64,000 nt of DNA from Marinobacter sp. THAF197a. Lineage in GTDB: Bacteria > Pseudomonadota > Gammaproteobacteria > Pseudomonadales > Oleiphilaceae. How positions within the stretch are numbered: position 1 is the first letter of the stretch; each line of letters begins with the position of its first letter. The stretch covers positions 1,612,001 to 1,676,000 of the forward strand of contig NZ_CP045324.1 of the NCBI RefSeq assembly GCF_009363275.1, read 5' to 3'. The notes below the pieces were generated by a model that was not told the origin of the DNA, ran no database searches, and was given only the letters and a program-made list of their open reading frames with translations. A program made the translations under genes and the position numbers. Positions 39,661 through 47,609 of the stretch are shown in pieces.

Positions 39661-41841
39661 ATGACAGAACGCGTTCAAGTTGGCGGCATCCAGATCGCCA
39701 AGAATCTGTACGATTTCGTAAATAACGAAGCGATCCCGGGCACCGGTGTTGACGCTGACAAATTCTGGGCCGAGTTCGACAAAATTGTGAACGAACTGGC
39801 TCCGCGCAACCGCGAATTGCTGGCCAAGCGTGACGCCCTCCAGGAAAAGATGGATGCCTGGAACCGTGACCACAAGGGCCAGAAGCTGGACATGGCTGAG
39901 TACAAGGCGTTCCTGAAAGAGATCGGTTACCTGGTCGATGAGCCCGCCGATTTCAAAATCTCTACTGCCAACGTAGATCCGGAAATCGCTACCATGGCCG
40001 GCCCGCAATTGGTTGTTCCGGTGATGAACGCCCGTTTTGCCCTGAACGCCGCCAATGCGCGCTGGGGTAGCCTGTACGATGCGCTGTATGGCACCGATGC
40101 CATCTCTGAAGAAAACGGTGCCGAGAAAGGCCGCGGTTACAACCCGGTACGTGGTGCCAAGGTTATCGAGTGGGCCCGTAATCTGCTGGATGGCTCAGCG
40201 CCCCTGGCGTCCGGCAGCCACAAGGATGCCGCAAAATACTACATTGATGGCGGCAAGCTGGCGGTGAAACTGCAGAATGGTGAAGTCACCGGCCTGAAAG
40301 ACGAGTCCGGCTTTGTTGGCTACACCGGTGCCGCCGATGCCCCTACTGGCGTTCTGCTGGTGAAGAATGGCATGCACTTTGAAATCCAGATCGATGCCAG
40401 CCATCCGATCGGCAAAGACGATGGTGCCAACGTCAAAGACGTGCTGATGGAATCTGCCCTGACTACCATCATGGACTGCGAAGACTCCGTTGCGGCGGTA
40501 GACGCAGACGACAAGGTAGTAGCCTACAAGAACTGGCTCGGCCTGATGAAAGGTGACCTGGAAGAGTCCTTCGAGAAGGGCGGCCAGATGATGACTCGCC
40601 GTATGAACGGCGACCGCACCTACACCGGTGCTGATGGCAGCGAACTGACCCTGAAGGGCCGCAGCCTGCTGTTCGTTCGTAACGTTGGCCACCTGATGAC
40701 CAACCCGGCCATCCTGCTGAAAGACGGTAACGAGATTCCGGAAGGCCTGATGGATGGCCTGGTCACTTCACTGATCGCCATTCACGACCTGAAGGCTGAT
40801 GGCAAGTTCCAGAACAGCACCAAGGGCTCTGTTTACATTGTTAAGCCCAAGCAGCACGGTCCGGAAGAGGTGGCGTTCACCAACGAATTCTTCGGTCGTG
40901 TTGAAGATGCGCTTGGCCTGCCGCGCTTTACCCTGAAAGTGGGCATCATGGATGAAGAGCGCCGTACCACGGTGAACCTGAAAGCCTGTATCCACGCTGC
41001 CAAAGATCGCACCGTGTTCATTAACACCGGCTTCCTGGACCGCACCGGCGACGAGATTCACACCTCCATGGAGCTGGGTCCGTTCATCCGTAAGGGCCCG
41101 ATGAAGCTGGCTACCTGGATCAACGCCTACGAGCAGTGGAACGTAGATATCGGCCTGGAAGCGGGTCTGTCTGGTGTAGCGCAGATTGGTAAGGGTATGT
41201 GGGCCATGCCTGACCTGATGGCCGGCATGCTGGAAGCCAAGATTGGCCACCCGAAGTCTGGCGCCAACACCGCCTGGGTTCCGTCGCCGACGGCCGCTAC
41301 CTTGCACGCCACCCACTACCACCAGGTGAACGTGTTTGATGTGCAGAAAGAGCTGGCTAACCGTCAGCGGGCGTCTCTGGACGACATCCTGACGGTTCCG
41401 GTGATGGACGATCCGTCTTCACTGAGCGCGGAAGACATCCAGCAGGAGTTGGACAACAATGCCCAGGGTATCCTTGGCTACGTTGTACGCTGGATCGACC
41501 AGGGCGTGGGCTGTTCCAAGGTGCCGGACATCAACGATGTAGGCCTGATGGAAGACCGCGCGACCCTGCGTATCTCTTCACAGCTGCTGTGCAACTGGCT
41601 GTACCACGGTATCTGCTCCGAAGAGCAGATCATGGAAACCATGAAGCGCATGGCTGCCGTAGTAGACAAGCAGAACGCCGGTGATGCCGCGTACCGCAAC
41701 ATGGCCCCGAACTTCGACGACAGCATCGCCTTCCAGGCAGCTGTGGATCTGGTTCTGAAAGGCCGTGAGCAGCCGGCTGGTTACACCGAGCCGCTTCTGC
41801 ACGCCTACCGCCAGAAGGCCAAGGCCAAGTACGGGCAGTAA
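39661..41841 (+). CDS. glcB: malate synthase G
   Basis: A 726-residue monomeric malate synthase (E. coli GlcB 723) that condenses glyoxylate with acetyl-CoA to malate. Signatures include the catalytic region TIMDCEDSVAAVDADDKV, the KPKQHGPEEVAF segment, GIMDEERRTTVNLKACI, and a conserved cysteine/asparagine-rich C-terminal domain. ATG 39661 (MTERVQVGGIQ) is the family start; a longer frame from 39538 adds 41 unrelated residues. It serves glyoxylate use from acetate, fatty acids or glycolate. It is followed by a strong bidirectional terminator shared with folD. Confidence 0.96.
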   Translation: MTERVQVGGIQIAKNLYDFVNNEAIPGTGVDADKFWAEFDKIVNELAPRNRELLAKRDALQEKMDAWNRDHKGQKLDMAEYKAFLKEIGYLVDEPADFKISTANVDPEIATMAGPQLVVPVMNARFALNAANARWGSLYDALYGTDAISEENGAEKGRGYNPVRGAKVIEWARNLLDGSAPLASGSHKDAAKYYIDGGKLAVKLQNGEVTGLKDESGFVGYTGAADAPTGVLLVKNGMHFEIQIDASHPIGKDDGANVKDVLMESALTTIMDCEDSVAAVDADDKVVAYKNWLGLMKGDLEESFEKGGQMMTRRMNGDRTYTGADGSELTLKGRSLLFVRNVGHLMTNPAILLKDGNEIPEGLMDGLVTSLIAIHDLKADGKFQNSTKGSVYIVKPKQHGPEEVAFTNEFFGRVEDALGLPRFTLKVGIMDEERRTTVNLKACIHAAKDRTVFINTGFLDRTGDEIHTSMELGPFIRKGPMKLATWINAYEQWNVDIGLEAGLSGVAQIGKGMWAMPDLMAGMLEAKIGHPKSGANTAWVPSPTAATLHATHYHQVNVFDVQKELANRQRASLDDILTVPVMDDPSSLSAEDIQQELDNNAQGILGYVVRWIDQGVGCSKVPDINDVGLMEDRATLRISSQLLCNWLYHGICSEEQIMETMKRMAAVVDKQNAGDAAYRNMAPNFDDSIAFQAAVDLVLKGREQPAGYTEPLLHAYRQKAKAKYGQ

Positions 41842-41854
41842 TCTGCTCCGCGTT

Positions 41855-41884
41855 CAAAAAAACCCGCTTCGGCGGGTTTTTTTG
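41855..41884 (+). terminator. bidirectional intrinsic terminator between glcB and folD
   Basis: An A-run, then ACCCGC paired with GCGGGT around a TTCG loop, then T7. It is symmetrical, so usable by glcB on the plus strand and folD read-through on the minus strand. Confidence 0.93.
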
Positions 41885-42158
41885 GGTCTGACCCCGAACG
41901 GGGTCTGACCCACCTTTGCTGACTTCCACTCGTGGACTGACGCTGGGTATTGGGGGCTGTCCCCCAGGGTCTGTCCCCGCATGGGGACTGACCCATTTTG
42001 GACCCATGGGCTCGAGCTGCGGGGCAGGGACGGGCAAAGGTGGGTCAGTCCCCTTTGGGGACTGACCCTTGTGGCACTGACCCTTTTTAGACCCATGGGC
42101 TCGAGCTTGAGGGCAAGGACAGGCAAAAGCGGGTCAGTCCCCGTTCGGGGACTGACCC
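41884..42158. repeat. cluster of four palindromic repeat units (GGGTCAGTCCCC type) downstream of folD
   Basis: Units lie at 41884-41911, 41967-41994, 42042-42068 and 42131-42158. Each is GGGTC(A/T)G(T/A)CCCC, 3-4 bases, then GGGGACTGACCC or GGGGTCTGACCC. The last two units are each preceded by a similar block of about 58 bp beginning GACCCATGGGCTCGAGCT (41999 and 42090), giving a tandem period of about 90 bp. There is no coding sequence. This is the whole content of the roughly 290 bp glcB-folD gap beyond the terminator. Confidence 0.85.
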
Positions 42159-43009
42159 TTGTGAAGCACATTCGCCGCGTAAAGGGTGTTCTCCAGCAGG
42201 GTGGCGATGGTCATGGGGCCTACGCCGCCCGGCACCGGGGTGATGTAGGCGGCGCGTTCGGCGGCTGCGGCGAAGTCTACGTCGCCGCAGAGCTTGCCGT
42301 CGTCCATGCGGTTGATGCCCACGTCAATCACGGTGGCGCCGGGTTTTACCCACTCGCCTTTGATGATGCCGGGCTTACCGACGGCGGCAATCAGGATGTC
42401 CGCCTCACCCACAAACTTCTCCAGATTGCCGGTGAACCGGTGGCATACGGTGGTTGTGGCGCCTTTCAGCAGCAGTTCCATGCTCATGGGGCGACCCACG
42501 ATGTTTGAGGCGCCCACAATCACCGCGTGCTGACCTTTGTAGGGCGTGCCTATGGAGTCGAGCAGGGTGATCACGCCGGCCGGTGTACAAGGGCGCAGGC
42601 AGGGCTTGCGCTGCATCAGGCGGCCGATGTTGTAAGGGTGAAAGCCGTCCACGTCTTTATCCGGGCGAATCTTCACCAGAATCGGGTCGGCGTCCAGGTG
42701 TGAGGGCAGGGGGAGCTGAACCAGGATGCCATCTACGGCGGGGTTTTCGTTCAACTCATCAATCAGTGCTTCCAGGGCCGCCTGAGAGGTGTCTTCGGGC
42801 AGGTCATAGGACAGCGACAGAATGCCCGCTTCATCGCAGGCTTTGCGTTTATTGCCCACGTACACGTGGGAGGCGGGGTCGTTGCCCACCAGAACCACTG
42901 CCAGGCCGGGTGCTCTCAGGCCTTTGGCTTTCCGGGCCTGTACGCCCGCAGCCACCTGTTGTCGAACCCGGGCGGCGATCTCTTTTCCGTTAATCAGTTT
43001 GGCGCTCAT
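42134..43009 (-). CDS. folD: bifunctional methylenetetrahydrofolate dehydrogenase / cyclohydrolase
   Basis: A 291-residue FolD that oxidises 5,10-methylene-THF to methenyl-THF with NADP and hydrolyses it to 10-formyl-THF. It contains the YVGNKRKACDEAGI active-site lysine region, QLPLPSHLD, DKDVDGFHPYNIG, CTPAGV, GASNIVGRPMSMELL and PVPGGVGPMT. ATG 43009 (MSAKLINGKEI) has a GGA ribosome-binding site; an upstream extension of 20 residues is unlikely. The normal domain ends near AANVLHKG. The last six or seven residues (QSPNGD) and the TGA stop come from a palindromic repeat unit at 42131-42158. Confidence 0.96.
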   Translation of the reverse strand: MSAKLINGKEIAARVRQQVAAGVQARKAKGLRAPGLAVVLVGNDPASHVYVGNKRKACDEAGILSLSYDLPEDTSQAALEALIDELNENPAVDGILVQLPLPSHLDADPILVKIRPDKDVDGFHPYNIGRLMQRKPCLRPCTPAGVITLLDSIGTPYKGQHAVIVGASNIVGRPMSMELLLKGATTTVCHRFTGNLEKFVGEADILIAAVGKPGIIKGEWVKPGATVIDVGINRMDDGKLCGDVDFAAAAERAAYITPVPGGVGPMTIATLLENTLYAANVLHKGQSPNGD

Positions 43010-43187
43010 GTTTCCGTCTTGTCGGTTGGGCATGAATAGTGAAGAAGTGAAGGCCGGGCATTGTCTCATGCTTCAGCATTTACGCCAATGCGCTGAACCG
43101 GGACTCAGGCAAAGCTCCGTGGGGAACTTTTTGTGCCTGCCCGGGTCTTCTTAGGCAACGTTATCTCTATGATTTTTGAAATCGTTG

Positions 43188-43216
43188 TTGACGGATGCCT
43201 CAGCCGCCGGTAATAT
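43188..43216 (+). promoter_or_regulatory. tRNA operon promoter with GC-rich discriminator
   Basis: TTGACG (43188-43193), 17 bp, TAATAT (43211-43216), then GCGCGCC before the predicted start near 43223. A GC-rich discriminator is typical of stable-RNA promoters under ppGpp control. Confidence 0.75.
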
Positions 43217-43256
43217 GCGCGCCAACTTTGCTGAGGCACTTGTTGTTCAGTCGAAA

Positions 43257-43333
43257 CGGGGTATAGCGCAGTCTGGTAGCGCGCCTGCTTTGGGAGCAGG
43301 ATGTCGGGAGTTCGAATCTCTCTACCCCGACCA
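43257..43333 (+). tRNA. tRNA-Pro (anticodon TGG)
   Basis: A 77-base cloverleaf. Acceptor CGGGGTA pairs with TACCCCG, and the CCA end is encoded. The anticodon stem is CCTGC/GCAGG with anticodon TGG at 43291-43293. T-arm TTCGAAT is present. It is the first of four tRNA genes in one operon. Confidence 0.96.
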
Positions 43334-43365
43334 TTTTCTGGATATTCAGGTGGGCGAACGGTCAA

Positions 43366-43442
43366 GCGCCCGTAGCTCAGCTGGATAGAGCATCCGCCTT
43401 CTAAGCGGATGGTCGCAGGTTCGAGTCCTGCCGGGCGCGCCA
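43366..43442 (+). tRNA. tRNA-Arg (anticodon TCT)
   Basis: 77 bases. Acceptor GCGCCCG pairs with CGGGCGC, followed by G and encoded CCA. Anticodon stem TCCGC/GCGGA has anticodon TCT at 43400-43402. D-loop AGCTCAGCTGGATAGAGC is canonical. Confidence 0.96.
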
Positions 43443-43525
43443 TCAAGTCGTGAGTCCGGACCGGATCGCCAAACCAGCAAAGTTGAAGCAAGCAGTAGTG
43501 AGTGCCAAAGGCACCTCCCTGATGT

Positions 43526-43602
43526 GGTGGACGTAGCTCAGTTGGTAGAGCTCAGGATTGTGACTCCTGCGGTCGAGGGTTCGAACCCCTTCGTCCACCC
43601 CA
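43526..43602 (+). tRNA. tRNA-His (anticodon GTG)
   Basis: The acceptor is GTGGACG with CGTCCAC. The genomic G at 43526 supplies the histidine-specific G-1 opposite the C discriminator at 43599. CCA is encoded. Anticodon stem CAGGA/TCCTG has GTG at 43560-43562. Confidence 0.96.
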
Positions 43603-43670
43603 CTTTTCCCCTTGTTTGTTTTTCTGCCTGTCTGTACGGCGTTTGGTCGTTTCGGTACAGTGCCAGATAC

Positions 43671-43755
43671 GCGAGAGTGGCGGAATTGGTAGACGCACTG
43701 GATTTAGGTTCCAGCGGGGCAACCCGTGAGAGTTCGAGTCTCTCCTCTCGCACCA
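43671..43755 (+). tRNA. tRNA-Leu (anticodon TAG)
   Basis: An 85-base class II tRNA with a long variable arm (CGGGGCAACCCGT). Acceptor GCGAGAG pairs with CTCTCGC, then A and encoded CCA. Anticodon TAG at 43705-43707 lies in the CTGGA/TCCAG stem. There is no clear terminator before the tig leader. Confidence 0.96.
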
Positions 43756-43971
43756 CCCTTTCTTTTTTCAGTAATGTCCCCATTTTTGTCTATGTCGGTT
43801 GTGGCGCTGGTCTCAAAGCGATATTCAGCCTTACCGGGTGATTCTCTCGGTGGGGTAAACCGTGATAAACTACCGGCTTTTAATTTTGCGTCCCTTTCGG
43901 GCTTGTCGCTTTGAACAGGGTTTTGTCTTAATTTTCATTCACCTACAGAATCTGTAATTTGAGGAACTTCC

Positions 43972-45276
43972 ATGCAAGTGTCTGTTGAAACGACCTCTAA
44001 CATCGAGCGTCGCATGACGATTGGTGTGCCCGCCCAGGAAATCGATCAGGCGGTTCAGAAACGCCTGCAGGAAACTGCCCGTTCCGTGCGCCTGAACGGT
44101 TTCCGTCCTGGCAAGGTGCCCATGAGCGTGGTCAAGCGTCGTTTCGGTGACAGCGTTCGCCAGGAAGTGGTTGGCGAGGCCATGCGCGACCATTACATCA
44201 AGGCACTGCAGGAGCAGGATATCAACCCGGCTGGCTGGCCGAAGTTTGAACCGAAAACCATGGAAGAGGGCAAAGACCTCGAGTTCGTGGCCATCTTCGA
44301 AGTGCTGCCTGAAATCGAGCTGGGTGACCTGTCCAAGGTTGAGGTAGAGAAGCCGGTTGCTGAAGTGACCGACAAAGACATCGATACCATGATTGACAAC
44401 CTGCGTCGTCAGCAGGCCACGATGAAAGAAGTCAAGCGCAAGTCCAAGAACAAAGATGTTCTGACCATCGACTTCAAAGGCTTCATCGAAGGTGAAGAGT
44501 TTGAAGGCGGCGCCGCTGAAGGCCATCGTCTGACTCTGGGTTCTGGTCAGATGATCCCGGGCTTCGAAAAGGCCATTGTTGGTGGTAAGGCCGGTGAAGA
44601 TCTGGAAATCGAAGTGGAGTTCCCCGAGGACTACCACAACGAAGACCTGGCTGGTAAGCCTGCCAAGTTCGATATCAAGATCCACAAGGTAGAAGAGCCG
44701 CAGCTGCCGGAACTGGACCAGGAGTTCTTCAAGAAGTTCGGTATTGAAGCCGAAGACGAAGCGACCTTCCGTGAAGAAGTGAAGAAAAACATGGAGCGCG
44801 AGCTCAAGCAGGCGGTGTCCAACAAGGTCAAGAACGACGTTGTTGACGGACTGCTGGAAACCACCGAGCTGGAGATTCCGGCTGCCCTGGTGGATCAGGA
44901 AATTGATCGCCTGCGTCAGGATGCCGTTCAGCGTTTTGGTGGCCAGGTTGACTTCCAGCAGCTGCCCAAGGAAATCTTCGAAGAGCAGGCCAAGCGCCGC
45001 GTGAAGACTGGTTTGTTGTTCCAGGAAGTGGTCAAGAAGAACGACCTGAAGGCCGAGCCGGCCCAGGTGGATGAAAAGATCCAGGAGATCGCATCTACGT
45101 ATGAACAGCCTGAAGAGGTTGTTGCGCACTTCACCAACAACCCGGACCAGAAAGCTCAGATCGAGTCATCTGTTCTGGAAGATGCCGTGGTGGAATATGT
45201 GCTTGGTCAGGCCAAAGTGAAAGAGAAGAAAATGAAGTACGAAGAAGCGGTTCAGGCCGGTCAGCCCCAGCGCTGA
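43972..45276 (+). CDS. tig: trigger factor
   Basis: A 434-residue ribosome-associated chaperone and prolyl isomerase. The ribosome-docking signature is GFRPGKVP near residues 43-50. The FKBP-like isomerase domain covers about 150-240 (VLTIDFKGFIEGEEFEGG through FPEDYHNEDLAGKPAKF), followed by the helical C-terminal arms. Length matches (E. coli 432). A GAGGAA ribosome-binding site is present. It opens the conserved tig-clpP-clpX-lon-hupB-ppiD order. The 216 bp gap after tRNA-Leu holds its leader; I could not assign a promoter with confidence. Confidence 0.97.
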   Translation: MQVSVETTSNIERRMTIGVPAQEIDQAVQKRLQETARSVRLNGFRPGKVPMSVVKRRFGDSVRQEVVGEAMRDHYIKALQEQDINPAGWPKFEPKTMEEGKDLEFVAIFEVLPEIELGDLSKVEVEKPVAEVTDKDIDTMIDNLRRQQATMKEVKRKSKNKDVLTIDFKGFIEGEEFEGGAAEGHRLTLGSGQMIPGFEKAIVGGKAGEDLEIEVEFPEDYHNEDLAGKPAKFDIKIHKVEEPQLPELDQEFFKKFGIEAEDEATFREEVKKNMERELKQAVSNKVKNDVVDGLLETTELEIPAALVDQEIDRLRQDAVQRFGGQVDFQQLPKEIFEEQAKRRVKTGLLFQEVVKKNDLKAEPAQVDEKIQEIASTYEQPEEVVAHFTNNPDQKAQIESSVLEDAVVEYVLGQAKVKEKKMKYEEAVQAGQPQR

Positions 45277-45310
45277 TGGCCCCGGGCCTGGCCCGGAGTC
45301 GCTTTCTGGA

Positions 45311-45336
45311 AACAGCCGGCGTGTCCGGCTGTTTTC
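45311..45336 (+). terminator. terminator-like hairpin after tig
   Basis: AACAGCCGG pairs with CCGGCTGTT around a five-base loop, followed by a short T tract (TTC). The limited T-run suggests partial termination before clpP. Confidence 0.6.
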
Positions 45337-45440
45337 ATCTGGGCTCACTGGTGGCAGAGTATAAGGGTATCCTGACGATCACTTCCGGATATCCTGCCAC
45401 AGGAGTCCATGCCCATTGTCCATAAGGAGTTCAGGCGCAC

Positions 45441-46076
45441 ATGACGCAGAAACCGTTTGATGGCCCTACAATGATAACCAACGCCGGTCTGGTGCCGATC
45501 GTAATTGAACAGACGGCACGCGGAGAGCGTTCCTTTGATATCTATTCCCGGCTGCTCAAGGAACGGGTGATTTTTCTGGTTGGCCCGGTCGAAGACCACA
45601 TGGCAAACCTCGTCGTTGCTCAGCTGCTGTTCCTGGAATCCGAAAATCCGGACAAGGACATCCACCTTTATATCAACAGCCCAGGCGGCTCTGTGACTGC
45701 CGGTATGTCCATCTACGACACCATGCAGTTTGTAAAGCCGGATGTTGCCACCTTGTGTATCGGCCAGGCGGCCAGCATGGGCGCCTTCCTGCTGTCAGGG
45801 GGCACCAAGGGTAAACGGGCGTGCCTGCCGAATTCCCGGGTGATGATTCATCAGCCGCTGGGTGGTTACCAGGGGCAGGCGACGGATATCGAGATTCATA
45901 CTCGCGAAATCCTGAAGATTCGCCATACCCTCAACACCTTGCTGGCGGAACACACCGGCCAGGATCTGGAGACCATCGCGCGCGACACTGACCGCGACAA
46001 TTTCATGGATCCGCAGCAGGCGAAAGAGTACGGGTTGATCGATACAATACTTGATAAGCGCGTACCGAATAAATAA
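45441..46076 (+). CDS. clpP: ATP-dependent Clp protease proteolytic subunit
   Basis: A 211-residue serine protease that forms the tetradecameric degradation chamber used with ClpX or ClpA. The triad is Ser112 in GQAASMGAF, His137 in VMIHQPLGG and an aspartate near 186 in DTDRDNFM. The N-terminal dozen residues are probably a self-cleaved propeptide as in E. coli. The AAGGAG site sits 11 bases before ATG. It is separated from clpX by 76 bp containing a perfect 9-bp inverted repeat. Confidence 0.97.
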   Translation: MTQKPFDGPTMITNAGLVPIVIEQTARGERSFDIYSRLLKERVIFLVGPVEDHMANLVVAQLLFLESENPDKDIHLYINSPGGSVTAGMSIYDTMQFVKPDVATLCIGQAASMGAFLLSGGTKGKRACLPNSRVMIHQPLGGYQGQATDIEIHTREILKIRHTLNTLLAEHTGQDLETIARDTDRDNFMDPQQAKEYGLIDTILDKRVPNK

Positions 46077-46100
46077 TACTGAAAGTCATCGCATCATCCC

Positions 46101-46131
46101 TGGTCGGCGTATTGTTTGATTGCGCCGACCA
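46101..46131 (+). promoter_or_regulatory. hairpin between clpP and clpX
   Basis: TGGTCGGCG (46101-46109) and CGCCGACCA (46123-46131) form a perfect 9-bp stem with a 13-base loop and no T-run. It could modulate read-through or protect the clpP message. Confidence 0.5.
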
Positions 46132-46152
46132 ACGAAGAACAGAGGTATTTCA

Positions 46153-47436
46153 ATGGCAGATGAAAGAAACGGCAGAGGCGACGATAACGGCAAGTTGCTG
46201 TACTGCTCGTTTTGTGGAAAGAGCCAGCATGAAGTCCGTAAGCTCATTGCAGGGCCCTCGGTGTTCATCTGCGACGAGTGCGTTGACCTGTGCAACGACA
46301 TTATTCGCGAAGAGATTCAGGAAAACGCCCAGGAAGAGGCCAGCGATCGTCTTCCCACGCCGGCGGAAATCCGCGAGACCCTGAACGAATATGTGATTGG
46401 CCAGGATCGCGCCAAAGTTGTGTTGTCTGTCGCGGTTTACAACCACTACAAGCGTCTGCGCTATGGCGAAGGCAAAAGCGACGTTGAACTGGGTAAGAGT
46501 AACATCCTGCTGATCGGTCCGACCGGGAGTGGCAAGACCCTGCTGGCTGAGACGCTGGCCCGGATGCTGAATGTGCCGTTCACCATTGCAGACGCCACCA
46601 CGCTCACCGAAGCCGGCTATGTGGGTGAAGATGTCGAGAACATCATCCAGAAGCTGCTGCAGAAGTGTGACTACGATGTAGAAAAGGCGCAGCGCGGCAT
46701 TGTCTATATCGACGAAATCGACAAAATTTCCCGTAAATCCGATAACCCCTCCATCACCCGTGATGTGTCGGGTGAGGGTGTGCAGCAAGCGCTCCTGAAA
46801 CTGATCGAGGGTACGGTCGCGTCGGTTCCGCCCCAGGGTGGTCGCAAGCATCCGCAGCAGGAGTTTCTGCAGGTAGACACCACCAACATGCTGTTTATTT
46901 GCGGTGGCGCTTTTGCCGGCCTGGAGAAAGTGATCCAGGAGCGTTCGGAGCGCAGTTCCATAGGCTTCTCCGCAACGGTGAAGAGCCAGGACGACAGCAA
47001 GAATACCGGTGACATCATCCGCGATGTCGAAACCGAGGACCTTGTGAAGTTTGGCTTGATTCCGGAGTTTGTTGGCCGTTTGCCGGTGGTTGCTACGCTG
47101 ACAGAGCTGGATGAAGAAGCCCTGGTGCAGATCCTCACCGAGCCCAAGAACGCGCTGACCAAGCAGTATCAGAAACTGTTTGATATGGAAGGCGTGGAGC
47201 TGGACTTCCGGGAAGACGCACTGCGTGCCGTGGCGCGCAAGGCGATGGAGCGTAAAACCGGCGCCCGGGGCCTCCGTTCAATCATGGAAGCCACACTGCT
47301 GGACACCATGTATCAGATTCCATCTGAACATGATGTCTCCAAGGTGGTGATTGATGCCAGTGTCATCAGTGGTGACTCTGAGCCATTCAAAATCTACGCA
47401 AGCAGTGACCATGCCAAGGCGGTACCCGAGGACTGA
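46153..47436 (+). CDS. clpX: ATP-dependent Clp protease ATPase subunit ClpX
   Basis: A 427-residue AAA+ unfoldase. The N-terminal zinc-binding domain has CSFCGKS and CDECVDLC. Walker A is GPTGSGKT, Walker B is IVYIDEIDKI, the pore loop is GYVGEDV and sensor regions are present. It also has the RSERSSIGF loop typical of ClpX for docking ClpP. ATG 46153 (MADERNGRG) is the normal start with AGAGG upstream; the frame extends 11 codons further but without support. It unfolds tagged substrates for ClpP. Confidence 0.97.
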   Translation: MADERNGRGDDNGKLLYCSFCGKSQHEVRKLIAGPSVFICDECVDLCNDIIREEIQENAQEEASDRLPTPAEIRETLNEYVIGQDRAKVVLSVAVYNHYKRLRYGEGKSDVELGKSNILLIGPTGSGKTLLAETLARMLNVPFTIADATTLTEAGYVGEDVENIIQKLLQKCDYDVEKAQRGIVYIDEIDKISRKSDNPSITRDVSGEGVQQALLKLIEGTVASVPPQGGRKHPQQEFLQVDTTNMLFICGGAFAGLEKVIQERSERSSIGFSATVKSQDDSKNTGDIIRDVETEDLVKFGLIPEFVGRLPVVATLTELDEEALVQILTEPKNALTKQYQKLFDMEGVELDFREDALRAVARKAMERKTGARGLRSIMEATLLDTMYQIPSEHDVSKVVIDASVISGDSEPFKIYASSDHAKAVPED

Positions 47437-47467
47437 CTCTGTTCTGTGGGTATTTGGCAGTGCATTG

Positions 47468-47493
47468 AAAAGGGGCGACTATCGCCCCTTTTT
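47468..47493 (+). terminator. intrinsic terminator between clpX and lon
   Basis: AAGGGGCGA and TCGCCCCTT form a 9-bp stem with a CTA loop and five T in all (two paired). lon therefore has its own promoter in the remaining 115 bp. A weak heat-shock-like CCCCAATG at 47561 was noted, but its -35 is poor. Confidence 0.9.
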
Positions 47494-47609
47494 CATGACA
47501 GCCGAATGCTGTTCCTGCCCATCGGTTCCTTTCGTAAAAAGATTGCAATTTTCGCCGCCGCCCCAATGATGGGTGATATGCTGAATAAAATGCTGTCAGA
47601 GGATTCCCT

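Noticed and set aside
41884..42158. CRISPR array
   Set aside because: Repeats are palindromic, differ in sequence and spacing, and there are no cas genes; they are dispersed-type hairpin repeats.
43176..43388. Short open frames across the tRNA cluster
   Set aside because: They overlap tRNA genes with intact cloverleafs and have no ribosome-binding site.
47541..47568. Heat-shock (sigma-32) promoter before lon
   Set aside because: CCCCAATG resembles the -10, but the -35 (TTGCAA) and 12-bp spacing fit poorly; not enough to list as a feature.
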